64,000 nt of DNA from Lachnospiraceae bacterium (GCA_015057525.1 SVEE01000003.1:1-64000), one strand, 5' to 3'; shown: positions 27,686-37,668, counted from the stretch's first letter. The notes: a model not told the origin generated them from the sequence alone. Program-made: numbers and translations.

Positions 27686-28489
27686 CTATAATTTGTTGCT
27701 ATTTTGCCCTTTTGAATAAAATTTAATGAGTATATCTGCAATACATTTAGGCCAAAACTTTCTGAACATACTGTAATCCTCAGGGGTTCTTCCATCTCCC
27801 TCTCCAATTACATTAGAGGTTTCAGAATCTTCGTGAACTCTATGTCCCATAACTGGTTTTGTCACATAACAAAAGGCTCCCTTGAGCTTGGAATATTTCT
27901 CCCATGCTTCCCAATCAAGACTAGCCTTATTGCCTACTGAGAAAGGCTCTTTAGGAAGTCTTTTTCTTACAAATGTAACAGACGGGCAACATATTCCACA
28001 ACCGAAAGAAAGAGACAATCTTCTAAGGAACTTGCTATTCCATGTAAATGATGGTACTACAGGAAGCAGTAACAATCTTTTTATTCTAAGCAATGTATTA
28101 CTAAACACCTTTTTACCTGCTCTAATCTCATAATATGTGGAATGGGCTAAAATAGGGTCTTTCTTTTTATTTAGTGCCACCAATATCAATTCCAAATAAT
28201 TGGTATCATATATGTCATCCTGATGAGCTATTGTCACAAGCTCTGTAGTAGCCTTACTATATCCAAAATTCCAATCAGTAGCTATCCCTGGTGGATTGCC
28301 GTTTACAAAAAGCTCTAACTCATACTGCTTTGCAACTTCTTCGATATATTCATTAGGAGTCGACGTTGCAACAATGATTCTATTGCTTTTTACATTCTGT
28401 TTAAGCAATGATTCTATACACTTTTTTAAATATGGACTTTTCTTGTATGCACATACAACAAAGGTATGGTCTGCACCTGTATATTTCAT
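27686..28489 (-). CDS. glycosyltransferase family 2
   Basis: A 267-residue GT-A fold enzyme. Visible are the N-terminal FVVCAYKKSPYLKKCIESLLKQ, a DWNFGYSKA segment and the metal-binding motif HQDDIY (D-x-D variant). The donor and acceptor cannot be told. It overlaps the DUF2304 gene by one base and forms a three-gene unit with a second family 2 enzyme, probably for a cell-surface polysaccharide or lipid. Confidence 0.85.
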   Translation of the reverse strand: MKYTGADHTFVVCAYKKSPYLKKCIESLLKQNVKSNRIIVATSTPNEYIEEVAKQYELELFVNGNPPGIATDWNFGYSKATTELVTIAHQDDIYDTNYLELILVALNKKKDPILAHSTYYEIRAGKKVFSNTLLRIKRLLLLPVVPSFTWNSKFLRRLSLSFGCGICCPSVTFVRKRLPKEPFSVGNKASLDWEAWEKYSKLKGAFCYVTKPVMGHRVHEDSETSNVIGEGDGRTPEDYSMFRKFWPKCIADILIKFYSKGQNSNKL

Positions 28490-28890
28490 TATTTTTCTCC
28501 ATCGTTAGTAGCATCTTTATTCTGCTCATCTTTATAAACAATTTTTTCTAAATCTCTGATTCGTTTTTCCAACATAGCCTGTGTCTGAGTCAACGTTCTT
28601 ATTCTGTCACTTTGTCCTGAAGCAATAGAGGTAAGAGAAAGTATTATTATAAGCAAGAAGCATACACCTATAAAAAATACGGCATTTGTCTCTGAATATA
28701 TTCCCATGAGGTTGGTAAAAAAACGTATAACCTGTGGAAACAAAGCACAGAACAATAATACAATTCCACTGGCAAACCACACAAGAGAATACTTAAGGCT
28801 CATGCGTCCCTTCTTCATAAGGACACCAATCAATAGGATGTAAAGTAAAACTGCTATAAGCAAAAGCATTCTAAATAAATCTGTCATCAT
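28489..28890 (-). CDS. DUF2304 membrane protein
   Basis: A 133-residue protein with three hydrophobic helices (about residues 4-25, 34-53, 70-90) followed by a coiled-coil tail (RIRTLTQTQAMLEKRIRDLEKIV). DUF2304 proteins commonly accompany dolichol-phosphate-type glycosyltransferases, as here. GGAGG lies 9 bp before the first ATG. Confidence 0.85.
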   Translation of the reverse strand: MMTDLFRMLLLIAVLLYILLIGVLMKKGRMSLKYSLVWFASGIVLLFCALFPQVIRFFTNLMGIYSETNAVFFIGVCFLLIIILSLTSIASGQSDRIRTLTQTQAMLEKRIRDLEKIVYKDEQNKDATNDGEK

Positions 28891-28896
28891 AGCTTT

Positions 28897-29598
28897 TTAC
28901 CTCCATCTTTTTCCTACTAATTTGTATATTAATATGGCAAGAGTAACCTTAACCATATAGTAAACGGACTTAAAAGAACTTATAGAGGAAACCCCTGCTG
29001 TTCTTTCGTTCATCACCACAGGAACCTCCTTAATCCTAAACCCACTTACGCTTGTGGCGATAATTGCTTCAGGCTCTGGGTAATCCTGCGCGTAATAATT
29101 AGAAAAAAATTCTATAACCGGTCTTGATGCTGCTCTAAAACCACTAGTGGCATCTGTAACCTTAACTTTACCGCAAATTCTTAGCACTGCGCCAAGAACA
29201 TTTATTCCAAATCTTCTCATAAACGAAGTCTGAAAGCCTTCTTTATTAATGAAACGAGAACCAATAACCAAATCCGCCTCGCCATCCTCAATAGGCTTTA
29301 TAATATCTTTAATATACTCTGCATTATGCTGACCATCACCATCAAACTGAATCGCAATGTCGTAGCCATTTTCCATGGCATATTTATAACCGGTTTGCAT
29401 ACCACCACCTATACCGAGATTAATAGGAAGGGATACAAAATTATAGCCATTTTCCTTACAAATCTTTGCTGTATCATCTTTTGAGCAGTCATTAATAATG
29501 ACGTAATCAACAAATGGACAGGTTGTTGTAAGAGTAGTAACTGTATTAACAATATTTTCCGCCTCATTGTAGGCTGGTATTATCACTAAAGTTCTCAT
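28897..29598 (-). CDS. polyprenyl-phosphate glycosyltransferase (family 2, DPM1-like)
   Basis: A 233-residue enzyme with VIIPAYNEAENI, the INDCSKDDTA segment, IQFDGDGQHNAEYI with the D-G-D metal site, and VIGSRFI. These match the dolichol/undecaprenyl-phosphate mannose or glucose synthases. One hydrophobic segment lies near the C-terminus. It is the first gene of the glycosyltransferase unit, 6 bp before the DUF2304 gene. Confidence 0.88.
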   Translation of the reverse strand: MRTLVIIPAYNEAENIVNTVTTLTTTCPFVDYVIINDCSKDDTAKICKENGYNFVSLPINLGIGGGMQTGYKYAMENGYDIAIQFDGDGQHNAEYIKDIIKPIEDGEADLVIGSRFINKEGFQTSFMRRFGINVLGAVLRICGKVKVTDATSGFRAASRPVIEFFSNYYAQDYPEPEAIIATSVSGFRIKEVPVVMNERTAGVSSISSFKSVYYMVKVTLAILIYKLVGKRWR

Positions 29599-29650
29599 AA
29601 TTCCTCACATTTTATCCATAATGTATTTAAATAATTTCCTATGAATGAAT

Positions 29651-29682
29651 CAAGCTCAGTGAAAAAGCTTTCACTGAGCTTG
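29651..29682. repeat. 14-bp perfect hairpin between hydF and the glycosyltransferase genes
   Basis: CAAGCTCAGTGAAA, loop AAGC, TTTCACTGAGCTTG. No T run follows on either strand, so a canonical intrinsic terminator is not supported. It could be a processing or regulatory structure in the leader of the glycosyltransferase transcript. Confidence 0.6.
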
Positions 29683-29752
29683 ATTATAAACATACCACAT
29701 ATAAAAGTCAATTTAAAATAGGATATATTGTTGTCTATAAATATATCTTGTT

Positions 29753-30955
29753 TTATTTATATTTTCCATTAAATATTTCCAGAGACCTTGTAAGAATTCC
29801 CTGAGTCATAGCAATGACAGTCCCATAATTTGTAAATGGTATTCCTTGGTCGTTAGCACACTTCATACGATATTGAACCTCACGTTCATTCAAGTTACAG
29901 CCCCCACAGTGAATAACCACCTTATATTCCGACAAATCCTCTGGAAATGTTCCGCCTGAGCTAAACTCATATACAAGCTTTTTTCCGGTATATTCCTCCA
30001 GCCATTTTGGTAACTTAACCGTACCAATATCACCACATTGTCTGTGATGAGTACAGCCCTCGCTAATAAGCACCCTGTCACCTTCCTGTAAATTATCTAT
30101 AGCAATAGCTGCATCCACAGCAGATGCAAGAAAGCCTTTGTATCTCGCCATAAGTATAGAAAATGATGTAAGGGGAATATCACTAGGTGTACTTTTTGAC
30201 ACCACGTTAAACGCCTGACTATCAGTTATTATCATACGTGGCTTTTTGTTTAATATTTTTAAAGTTCGCTCCACTTCGTTTTCTTTTATGACAACGGAAG
30301 TGGCTCCTGCCTCAAGCAAATCTCTTATGGTTTGCTGCTGTGGAAGAATAAGCCTTCCCTTTGGAGCTGCTGAGTCTATTGGGGTAACTAATACAACTAC
30401 ATCTCCCGGCAAAACCAAATCCTTCACAAGACATTTTTCATCTCCCAGGTCTGCCATAAGAGCTATCTTTTCTTTAAGCTGGTCTATATTCTTCATATCA
30501 GTGGCACTTACAAGCACAGCATTTTCCTCGCCTGAAAGCTTAATCATTGTCTTCACATCTATAAGGTCACACTTGTTATAAACTATGAAATAATTTATAT
30601 TTTTCTGTTTGAATATTTCTATTAATTGATTATCTACAGAGGACATTCCTTCAGTAGCATCAACAACAAGTACTGCCACATCAGTTTTGTTTAACACCTG
30701 TTTTGTTTTTTTGATGCGGAGTTCACCCAAACTTCCTTCATCGTCAAATCCAGGAGTATCTATTATTAGCACTGGGCCTATGGGAAGTAACTCCATAGCC
30801 TTTGTAACAGGATCGGTAGTAGTTCCTTTTACATCTGACACTACAGATAATTCCTGATTAGTTATTGCATTTACAACACTTGACTTACCTGCATTCCTTC
30901 TTCCGAAAAAACCAATATGTATTCTGTTTGCTGATGGTGTTGAATTTAAACTCAT
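29753..30955 (-). CDS. hydF: [FeFe]-hydrogenase H-cluster maturation GTPase HydF
   Basis: HydF is the scaffold on which the 2Fe subcluster is assembled before transfer to the hydrogenase. The 400-residue protein has an N-terminal GTPase domain (Walker A GRRNAGKSSV, DTPGFDDEG, NKCD) and a C-terminal iron-sulfur domain with CTHHRQC and HCGGCN ligands. hydG is 3 kb upstream on the same strand; hydE and the hydrogenase itself are not in the window. Confidence 0.96.
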   Translation of the reverse strand: MSLNSTPSANRIHIGFFGRRNAGKSSVVNAITNQELSVVSDVKGTTTDPVTKAMELLPIGPVLIIDTPGFDDEGSLGELRIKKTKQVLNKTDVAVLVVDATEGMSSVDNQLIEIFKQKNINYFIVYNKCDLIDVKTMIKLSGEENAVLVSATDMKNIDQLKEKIALMADLGDEKCLVKDLVLPGDVVVLVTPIDSAAPKGRLILPQQQTIRDLLEAGATSVVIKENEVERTLKILNKKPRMIITDSQAFNVVSKSTPSDIPLTSFSILMARYKGFLASAVDAAIAIDNLQEGDRVLISEGCTHHRQCGDIGTVKLPKWLEEYTGKKLVYEFSSGGTFPEDLSEYKVVIHCGGCNLNEREVQYRMKCANDQGIPFTNYGTVIAMTQGILTRSLEIFNGKYK

Positions 30956-30985
30956 GGCACGTACCTCCCGACATAAATATTTAGC

Positions 30986-32242
30986 TTAATTTTCTTCATT
31001 AATATACTGCATAAGGAACAATTCTGCTTCCTCGTTATTTATGTGACAATTTTCTGTGTATCCTCCTCTTAAGTCTCCAACTACTTCCATAGTGCTACCC
31101 TCTTCCATAACTGCATAACAATCCTTTATGTTTATATAAGCAGAAGAACCAACTAAAGCTCCAACCTTTAATTGTCCCACAACAACTCCCGACACGCAGC
31201 AATTAGTCATATCAAATTTTTCACCGCTATTAATATTATCACCTAATATTCCACCTACATAATATTTACCCTCAATGTAGCAGTCAATAAGAGCAAAATC
31301 ATGTATTTCAAAATTTTGTAATGTCCTTCCAAACATACCTAAATCAGACTGATCCGGTGCCGAAATATGCATGTTATATATGGCGTGACCATTGCCATAA
31401 AACTTTCCCTCAAAAGGAAAGTCCTTCCACATATAGCCATCATCAGCAGGGTAATACCAGCCTATAGGTGCCCATTCATAACCTTCCAAATCTAAATCAG
31501 CATCAAGATAAATATTACATCCCAAAAAGCTTCTACCCTCATTTACAAGCTTAACTAAACCTGCCAATTGTTCAATAGTTGTTATATGGTATTCTCCTGC
31601 CTCGTCGTAAATAGACGTGTCTGCAAGAGCCTCGATGTCCTCATAGGCAAATTCATTATGCCAATGGCAGTCTGGTTCCATCATTGTATTCTCATACACA
31701 TAGGTTCCATTCCATACGGCCTCCCATGTGGCCATGTCCTCAAATATATATGTCCCAAATTCATCTACATAAACAGAAAGTTCGTTATTTTCATAGTCTG
31801 TTTCATAATCAAACACAGTCTCATACCACTGTTCTGCTTCGTTGTACCACAAAATCCCTAAATCACTCTCATCACAACTAAGCTTTGACTCATCATAAAC
31901 AAAAACTAACTTTAGCTTCCCATTAACTTCGTCTTCTGAATAACTTGCCACTTCTATAGGAACGCCTACCATTCCTACTACATCTCGAGACATATAATCA
32001 ATATCATATGTGTTCCTTATGTAATATCCATCAACGTTTCCTTCTAACCTTGCCTCCACCATCGCTGGCTTATCTTCTTCATCAACTGTCACTAAATGAT
32101 CCGAGTAATCATAATACTCACTGTAACCGTCATCATATTCATAATCATCAAAAGATTCATAATATCCGAACAAAGCCATAAACCAACTAAAAAAAATCGA
32201 AATAAGTATCCATAACAAATTTCCGCTACCCATAGTTTGCAT
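30986..32242 (-). CDS. membrane-anchored surface protein with GLUG-like repeats
   Basis: A 418-residue protein with an N-terminal hydrophobic helix (about residues 7-24) and a Tyr/Asp-rich segment (about residues 27-48). About 330 extracytoplasmic residues follow. The C-terminal half has beta-helix-like pieces such as YYVGGILGDN, VVGQLKVGALVGSS and YGNGHAIYNMHI, which resemble GLUG motifs of adhesion-type proteins. I chose the ATG at 32242 preceded by GGGGGG; an ATG five codons earlier lacks a site. Function unknown; possibly cell-surface binding. Confidence 0.7.
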   Translation of the reverse strand: MQTMGSGNLLWILISIFFSWFMALFGYYESFDDYEYDDGYSEYYDYSDHLVTVDEEDKPAMVEARLEGNVDGYYIRNTYDIDYMSRDVVGMVGVPIEVASYSEDEVNGKLKLVFVYDESKLSCDESDLGILWYNEAEQWYETVFDYETDYENNELSVYVDEFGTYIFEDMATWEAVWNGTYVYENTMMEPDCHWHNEFAYEDIEALADTSIYDEAGEYHITTIEQLAGLVKLVNEGRSFLGCNIYLDADLDLEGYEWAPIGWYYPADDGYMWKDFPFEGKFYGNGHAIYNMHISAPDQSDLGMFGRTLQNFEIHDFALIDCYIEGKYYVGGILGDNINSGEKFDMTNCCVSGVVVGQLKVGALVGSSAYINIKDCYAVMEEGSTMEVVGDLRGGYTENCHINNEEAELFLMQYINEEN

Positions 32243-32364
32243 ATTAATCCCCCCCATTAATAAATCTTTTTATTATTTTATCATATAGTCATTTTTATGG
32301 CAAAATATTAAAGATAAATGTACATAAGAAATACCCTGAATTAATCCAAAAAGCCGTTACTGGG

Positions 32365-32433
32365 ATGAGTGAATTATCCCACGAGGATTTATTACTTATA
32401 TTAAATCTAATTAACAGATTAAAACAAAAATAA
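32365..32433 (+). pseudogene. possible remnant of a regulator gene (C-terminal fragment)
   Basis: A 22-codon frame from ATG reads MSELSHEDLLLILNLINRLK, ending at TAA 32431-32433. The frame stays open upstream without a start (PELIQKAVTGMSELSHED). Pieces like this end many XRE-type regulators, so it may be a decayed gene end. Too short to be certain. Confidence 0.25.
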
Positions 32434-32439
32434 AACAAT

Positions 32440-33285
32440 TTAAAAAATAATTAAGTCATACGAATATTTTTGTTCCCCAGTTATTTCCTTAACTTTACTA
32501 TCCCTAAACTCACTTGTCACAATTTCCACACCAGTATATCCTGACTCTTCTACCTCAGAACAACTTCTACCTGAGCCTATTGAATCATAGTACATATTTG
32601 TCTCTATAAAATAAAAGTCTGTTATATATTCTATATCTGCACCATTAATCTTAAACAAATGTTGTTCACTATATGCTGCTCCACTACTTCCACTATTATC
32701 TATAACACCATTTGAATAAATAGTATATCTGCTCCTTGACCAACCATAGAAAATATTTACAGGTGCATCCGCACATATAGTATATAGGGCTAGAACATTT
32801 CCATCGTTTATATTACCAATCAATAACTCTTTAATACCATTTCCATCTATATCATACAATCCATATCCAATAGAGCCCGTTCCTGACACCATGGTTATTT
32901 CACCCTTACAGCAGCTTTCTCTATAATCCTCATAATGAAGTTCCACATCCTCAGATGTAGCAAGGTATCTATATTCCTCAATAATGGATGCATAAATATC
33001 TTCTTCTGTTAACACAGGCACTTGTATGCCACTCATTTCAGTTGTATTTTCTGTTGTTATTTCCTCTGTAGAAATTATTTGTTCAATTGTCTCATTTTCC
33101 GTTGTTTCGTTCATTCCACTTCCATGAAACTCGTCGCCATTTGTATTTATATCATCTTCAAAAAGAGCATCTTCATAGGACGCTACATCTTCTATAGGTG
33201 TAGTATCCTCTGTTACATCCTTATCCTTGCAAGCGCAACATGCAACAGAACAAAACAACAGCAAAACTATAAGTTTATTTTTCAT
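32440..33285 (-). CDS. putative lipoprotein
   Basis: A 281-residue exported protein. The N-terminus KNKLIVLLLFCSVACCAC has a lipobox-like end with several candidate cysteines, followed by a Thr/Glu/Asp-rich linker of about 75 residues. A C-terminal domain includes YGLYDIDGNGIKELLIGN, a calcium-binding-like DxDxNG loop often seen in secreted firmicute proteins. The ATG at 33285 follows AAGGGAAAG. Function unknown. Confidence 0.75.
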   Translation of the reverse strand: MKNKLIVLLLFCSVACCACKDKDVTEDTTPIEDVASYEDALFEDDINTNGDEFHGSGMNETTENETIEQIISTEEITTENTTEMSGIQVPVLTEEDIYASIIEEYRYLATSEDVELHYEDYRESCCKGEITMVSGTGSIGYGLYDIDGNGIKELLIGNINDGNVLALYTICADAPVNIFYGWSRSRYTIYSNGVIDNSGSSGAAYSEQHLFKINGADIEYITDFYFIETNMYYDSIGSGRSCSEVEESGYTGVEIVTSEFRDSKVKEITGEQKYSYDLIIF

Positions 33286-33313
33286 TAACGCTTTCCCTTT
33301 CATATGTTTATAT

Positions 33314-33347
33314 AAAAAGAATACCTGCTGTAGCAGGTATTCTTTTT
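33314..33347 (-). terminator. terminator after the acidic membrane protein gene
   Basis: AAAAAGAATACCTGC, loop TGTA, GCAGGTATTCTTTTT; 15-bp perfect stem with T run on both strands. Confidence 0.85.
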
Positions 33348-33359
33348 GTTAACCATTAA

Positions 33360-33800
33360 TTATTTATTTTTTTCTTCACTCTTGTAAATATGCTCAAGTA
33401 AATTCATCTGGTATCTTGCCATATACTCTGAGTTAAGGCTTAAATTGTAAAGTACAAGTTCAAGCTTCTCGTAAATCTCACAAGCAACCAAAAGTACAAC
33501 AGCTGGAATTAAGTCTTTAGCTAATCCAAAGAGGAATTCAACTGCTGTAATGAAATCTACATCAATTGTATTTTTATTAATGAACTGAACAATACTGAAT
33601 ATTGCGTAACCCACCATAAATATAACAGTAATTGCTTCTATTGGATTATCAAAAAGCGAAAACTCGTGTTCACGATATTCTCCAACTTCCTCTTCAATAT
33701 CCTCTATATCATCCTCGAAGTCGTATTCATCTTCTGCTTCTTCAGTTACAGCATCTTCTACAACTTCTTCTACTTCTTCGTTCTTGATATCTTTTGCCAT
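33360..33800 (-). CDS. small membrane protein with acidic N-terminus
   Basis: A 146-residue protein. Residues 1-45 are extremely acidic (Glu/Asp runs), followed by two hydrophobic helices (IEAITVIFMVGYAIFSIVQF and LIPAVVLLVACEIYEKL regions) and a basic C-terminus. No family recognised. It lies just downstream of hydG on the same strand, with its own strong terminator. Confidence 0.7.
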   Translation of the reverse strand: MAKDIKNEEVEEVVEDAVTEEAEDEYDFEDDIEDIEEEVGEYREHEFSLFDNPIEAITVIFMVGYAIFSIVQFINKNTIDVDFITAVEFLFGLAKDLIPAVVLLVACEIYEKLELVLYNLSLNSEYMARYQMNLLEHIYKSEEKNK

Positions 33801-33864
33801 GTTAAATACCTCCCATAAAATATATGTCTAGAGTAACATATTAAACAATATTTTACAATCAAAA

Positions 33865-35283
33865 TTAAAATCTAAAGTCTCTTATTCCCTGTTCGATTTT
33901 AGCAAGATTATCTTTGCAAATTTCTCTAACCTTTTCCTTAGGAATATTCTGAAGTTCTGCTTGTATAAGTGCCTCTCCAATACGTTTTGTATCTTCTGAT
34001 GCGTAATCTATCAAATACTCCTTAAGAGTCATGAGGGCGTTTGGATGGCAGCAATTCTGAATCTGACCTGATTTACAAAGGCTCATAAATCTGTCCCCTG
34101 TTCTTCCTTCTCTATAGCAAGCAGTACAAAAACTTGGAATATAACCCATTTCCATAAGCCATTTTACAACCTCATCAAGTGTACGTTTATCACTTACGTC
34201 AAACTGCTCCGAATTTTCCTCTTCAGGTTCTGGTTCACAATATCCACCTACGCTAGTTCGTGAAGCGCCACTAATTTGTGAAACACCTAACTTGATAACC
34301 TTCTCTCTTACAGACTGACTCTCTCTTGTAGAAATAATCATACCAGTATACGGAACACTGATACGAATAAGTGCACATATTTTAGCAAATGTTTCATCAT
34401 CAATTCCGTTATCAAAGGCAGAAGGATCAATATCATCTGCTCTCTTTATTCTTGGAACACTTATAGTGTGTGGACCAACCCCATGAACAGCCTCAAGGTG
34501 TTCTGCATGCATAAGAAGTCCAGCAAACTCATACTTATAGAGTTCAAGTCCAAACAAAACTCCAAGACCAACATCATCTATTCCACCTTCCATGGCTCTA
34601 TCCATGGCCTCTGTATGGTATGCATAGTTACTCTTAGGTCCATATGGGTGAAGCTTCTCATAGCTTTCCTTATTGTAAGTTTCCTGGAATAATATATATG
34701 TTCCAATTCCTGCTTCCTTAAGCATTCTATATTCTTCAACAGAAGTGGCAGCAATATTAACATTAACTCGTCTAATTGCTCCGTTCTTATGTTTGATGCT
34801 ATATATAGTCTTAATGCACTCTAAAATATATTCAATAGGATTGTTCTTAGGGTCCTCACCTGCCTCAAGTGCAAGACGCTTGTGTCCCATATCCTGAAGT
34901 GCAGTAACTTCCTTTATAATCTCTTCCTGTGTGAGTTTCTTTCTAGCTATATGCTTATTCTTAATATGATATGGACAATACACACATCCATTTATACAAT
35001 AATTGGACAAATAAAGTGGTGCAAACATGACAATACGATTGCCGTAAAAATCCTTCTTTATTTGCTCCGCCAAAGCGTACATTTCCTCGACCTTTTCTTT
35101 GTTATCACATGCAAGCAAGACAGATGCCTCTCTGTGAGAAAGACCCTTTCGCTCCTTAGCCTTCTCCAAAATGGAATCAATCAATTCCTTATTGTCTTTG
35201 TTAGCTTCAGCATATTCCAACGTATCTAATATTTCTTGATTATCGATAAACTCCTCTGCCTTAAGTGACTTTGGATTGTACAT
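33865..35283 (-). CDS. hydG: [FeFe]-hydrogenase maturation radical SAM tyrosine lyase HydG
   Basis: HydG cleaves tyrosine to give the CO and CN ligands of the H-cluster. The 472-residue protein has the radical-SAM motif C-x3-C-x2-C (CINGCVYC) preceded by MFAPLYLSNY. The C-terminal cluster motif is CTACYREGRTGDRFM. Length and motifs match HydG rather than the related ThiH. The neighbouring HD-domain gene is upstream. Confidence 0.96.
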   Translation of the reverse strand: MYNPKSLKAEEFIDNQEILDTLEYAEANKDNKELIDSILEKAKERKGLSHREASVLLACDNKEKVEEMYALAEQIKKDFYGNRIVMFAPLYLSNYCINGCVYCPYHIKNKHIARKKLTQEEIIKEVTALQDMGHKRLALEAGEDPKNNPIEYILECIKTIYSIKHKNGAIRRVNVNIAATSVEEYRMLKEAGIGTYILFQETYNKESYEKLHPYGPKSNYAYHTEAMDRAMEGGIDDVGLGVLFGLELYKYEFAGLLMHAEHLEAVHGVGPHTISVPRIKRADDIDPSAFDNGIDDETFAKICALIRISVPYTGMIISTRESQSVREKVIKLGVSQISGASRTSVGGYCEPEPEEENSEQFDVSDKRTLDEVVKWLMEMGYIPSFCTACYREGRTGDRFMSLCKSGQIQNCCHPNALMTLKEYLIDYASEDTKRIGEALIQAELQNIPKEKVREICKDNLAKIEQGIRDFRF

Positions 35284-35335
35284 AGCATTTCCTTCTTCCT
35301 GAATATATTTTTAGTAACGAAATTACCACCTAATA

Positions 35336-35998
35336 TTATACCATAATTTGATTATTAATTACGAGTTTAAATTTAACTTCTAATTTTTCCGCTGCAGTTT
35401 TACACAGATTCATACGACCAAGAAAAATCTGAAAATAATCCATGACCTGACAAATATCTGTATCTACCAAAAGAGATAATGTAACTGTCTTATTAGCCTT
35501 ATCTACCTCAAGTTTCTGTTCCTTAACAGCATAATTTACTCTGTCATGAATATCTGCCTTGATGTCCGCAGTAGCACGCACACGACTTTCTCTTACATCA
35601 GACTTGTCTGCAATAATAAGAGCCGCCGCAATAGGATTTACAGGGTATGCAGTAGACTCATCATGATTACCAATAGCTGCAACAATCTTAGCTATATCTT
35701 CATCATCTGCACCTATCTTATCAAGAATACGAAAAGCCATAACAGCACCACTTTGTGCATGGTCAATACGATTCACCACGTTACCTATGTCGTGCATATA
35801 TCCGGCAATCTTAGCAAGTTCTATAGTTTCCTCATCGTAATCAAGCTCACTTAAAATAAATCCTGTATCACAGGCAACCTTGCCTACATGAGCAAAGCTA
35901 TGCTCAGTAAAACCCAAAGCCTTAAGATTCTCATCAGCCTGTTTGATATATGTGTTTATTGTTTCATTTTTCTTAATCTCTTCGTATGTTATTTTCAT
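35336..35998 (-). CDS. HD-domain phosphohydrolase
   Basis: A 220-residue protein with HSFAHVGKVA, GYMHDIGNV (the HD motif) and NHDEST, a metal-dependent phosphohydrolase pattern of the HDIG type. Substrate unknown; nucleotides or cyclic nucleotides are typical. It ends a possible transcript with pyk, whose stop is 3 bp upstream of its start. Confidence 0.85.
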   Translation of the reverse strand: MKITYEEIKKNETINTYIKQADENLKALGFTEHSFAHVGKVACDTGFILSELDYDEETIELAKIAGYMHDIGNVVNRIDHAQSGAVMAFRILDKIGADDEDIAKIVAAIGNHDESTAYPVNPIAAALIIADKSDVRESRVRATADIKADIHDRVNYAVKEQKLEVDKANKTVTLSLLVDTDICQVMDYFQIFLGRMNLCKTAAEKLEVKFKLVINNQIMV

Positions 35999-36001
35999 AT
36001 A

Positions 36002-37420
36002 TTATTCTACTACCTGAACCTTTAACATATTAGTGTTACCTGATACTCCAAGGGGAACACCAGCACCAACAACAACAGTATCTCCAACACTGAGTAGTCC
36101 CTGTTTCTTTCCTGACTCAACAGCATGATCAAACAATTCAAAAATCTCATTCTTCTCTTCAAGATGTACAGGTGTTACACCCCATGACATATTAAGCTGT
36201 CTGTAAGCCTTATCACTTGTTGTACCTGCAATAATATTACAACAAGGTCTATACTTAGAAATATTTCTAGCTGAACGACCAGACTTGGTAACGATTACAA
36301 TTGCGCTTGCATTTAAATCCATAGCAGTAGTACATGCAGCATGACAAACCGCATCTGTTACGTTCTGATTAGCCTTTCTCTCATAGTGGAAAAATCTCTT
36401 GCGATAATCAATATCTCTCTCTGTTCTCTCAGCAATGCGAACCATAGTTTGAACTGATTCCACAGGATAAAGACCAGCAGCAGTCTCACCTGAAAGCATG
36501 ATTGCACTTGTTCCATCATAGATAGCATTGGCAACATCAGTAGTCTCCGCTCTAGTAGGTCTAGGATTCTTCATCATTGAATCAAGCATCTGAGTTGCAG
36601 TAATAACCTGCTTACCTGCATTGTAAACCTTTCTGATAATCATCTTCTGAACAACTGGAACTTCCTCGCCCGGAATCTCAACTCCCATATCGCCACGAGC
36701 AACCATGATACCATCTGATACATATATAATATCATCAATATGATTAACACCCTCTGAGTTCTCAATCTTAGATATGATATTGATTTTCTCTCCACCATTC
36801 TCATCCAAAAGCTGTCTGATTTCTAAAACATCTCTTGCACTTCTTACAAATGAAGCTGCAATAAAATCTACATCCTCCTTGATTCCAAAAAGAATATCAT
36901 CTATATCTTTCTGACTCATATATGGCATATTAAGGTGAACTCCTGGAACATTGATTCCCTTATGATTAGAAACAAATCCTCCATTCTTAACTACGCAGAG
37001 AATATCCTCATCATTAATAGCCTTAACCTCCATCTCAATAAGACCATCGTCAATGAGAATTCTAGTTCCTTCCTCTACATCCTTATATAACTCCTTATAT
37101 GTGATAGAACAAATAGTGCTATCTCCAATTAAATCTCTTGTGGTAAGAGTAAAGAACTGTCCTTCCTTAACCTCAACCTTACCACCTTCGAAATCCTTTG
37201 TTCTTATCTCAGGTCCTTTAGTATCAAGCAAAATTGCAACAGGAATACCAAGCTCTGAACGAAGCTTCTTTACCATATCCATTCTTCTTTTTTGCTCTTC
37301 ATGTGTTCCATGAGAGAAATTCAAACGTGCTACATTCATTCCTTCCTCCATCAAAGTGCGAAGAATCTCCTCATTATCTGTAGCTGGTCCAAGTGTACAT
37401 ACAATCTTTGTCTTTCTCAT
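36002..37420 (-). CDS. pyk: pyruvate kinase
   Basis: Transfers phosphate from phosphoenolpyruvate to ADP, the last step of glycolysis, and so feeds pyruvate formate-lyase. The 472-residue protein begins RKTKIVCTLGPATDN. It contains the signature ISKIENSEGV with the catalytic lysine, MVARGDMGVEIP, TATQMLDSM and MLSGETAAG. It ends near VQVVE without the extra PEP-synthase-like C-terminal domain found in Bacillus enzymes. Confidence 0.97.
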   Translation of the reverse strand: MRKTKIVCTLGPATDNEEILRTLMEEGMNVARLNFSHGTHEEQKRRMDMVKKLRSELGIPVAILLDTKGPEIRTKDFEGGKVEVKEGQFFTLTTRDLIGDSTICSITYKELYKDVEEGTRILIDDGLIEMEVKAINDEDILCVVKNGGFVSNHKGINVPGVHLNMPYMSQKDIDDILFGIKEDVDFIAASFVRSARDVLEIRQLLDENGGEKINIISKIENSEGVNHIDDIIYVSDGIMVARGDMGVEIPGEEVPVVQKMIIRKVYNAGKQVITATQMLDSMMKNPRPTRAETTDVANAIYDGTSAIMLSGETAAGLYPVESVQTMVRIAERTERDIDYRKRFFHYERKANQNVTDAVCHAACTTAMDLNASAIVIVTKSGRSARNISKYRPCCNIIAGTTSDKAYRQLNMSWGVTPVHLEEKNEIFELFDHAVESGKKQGLLSVGDTVVVGAGVPLGVSGNTNMLKVQVVE

Positions 37421-37668
37421 GACTAAACCTCTCTTTTTTATTTAAAAATCCCTTTTCATATTTTCATATAATAATACATTTTAATAGGAAAAAACTCTTC
37501 CCCATTATTATGCCATCAGTATACTCTTATGACCTAAGAAAATCAATATACATAGTATTGGTTTTTACGTCATTTTTCGCAAAAACTTTGTTAAATATTT
37601 CTATCTTACTCTTTCAAAATAAAGATAAAAATGGTATTATAAATTAAGTATATAGTGGAGGTCATCTT

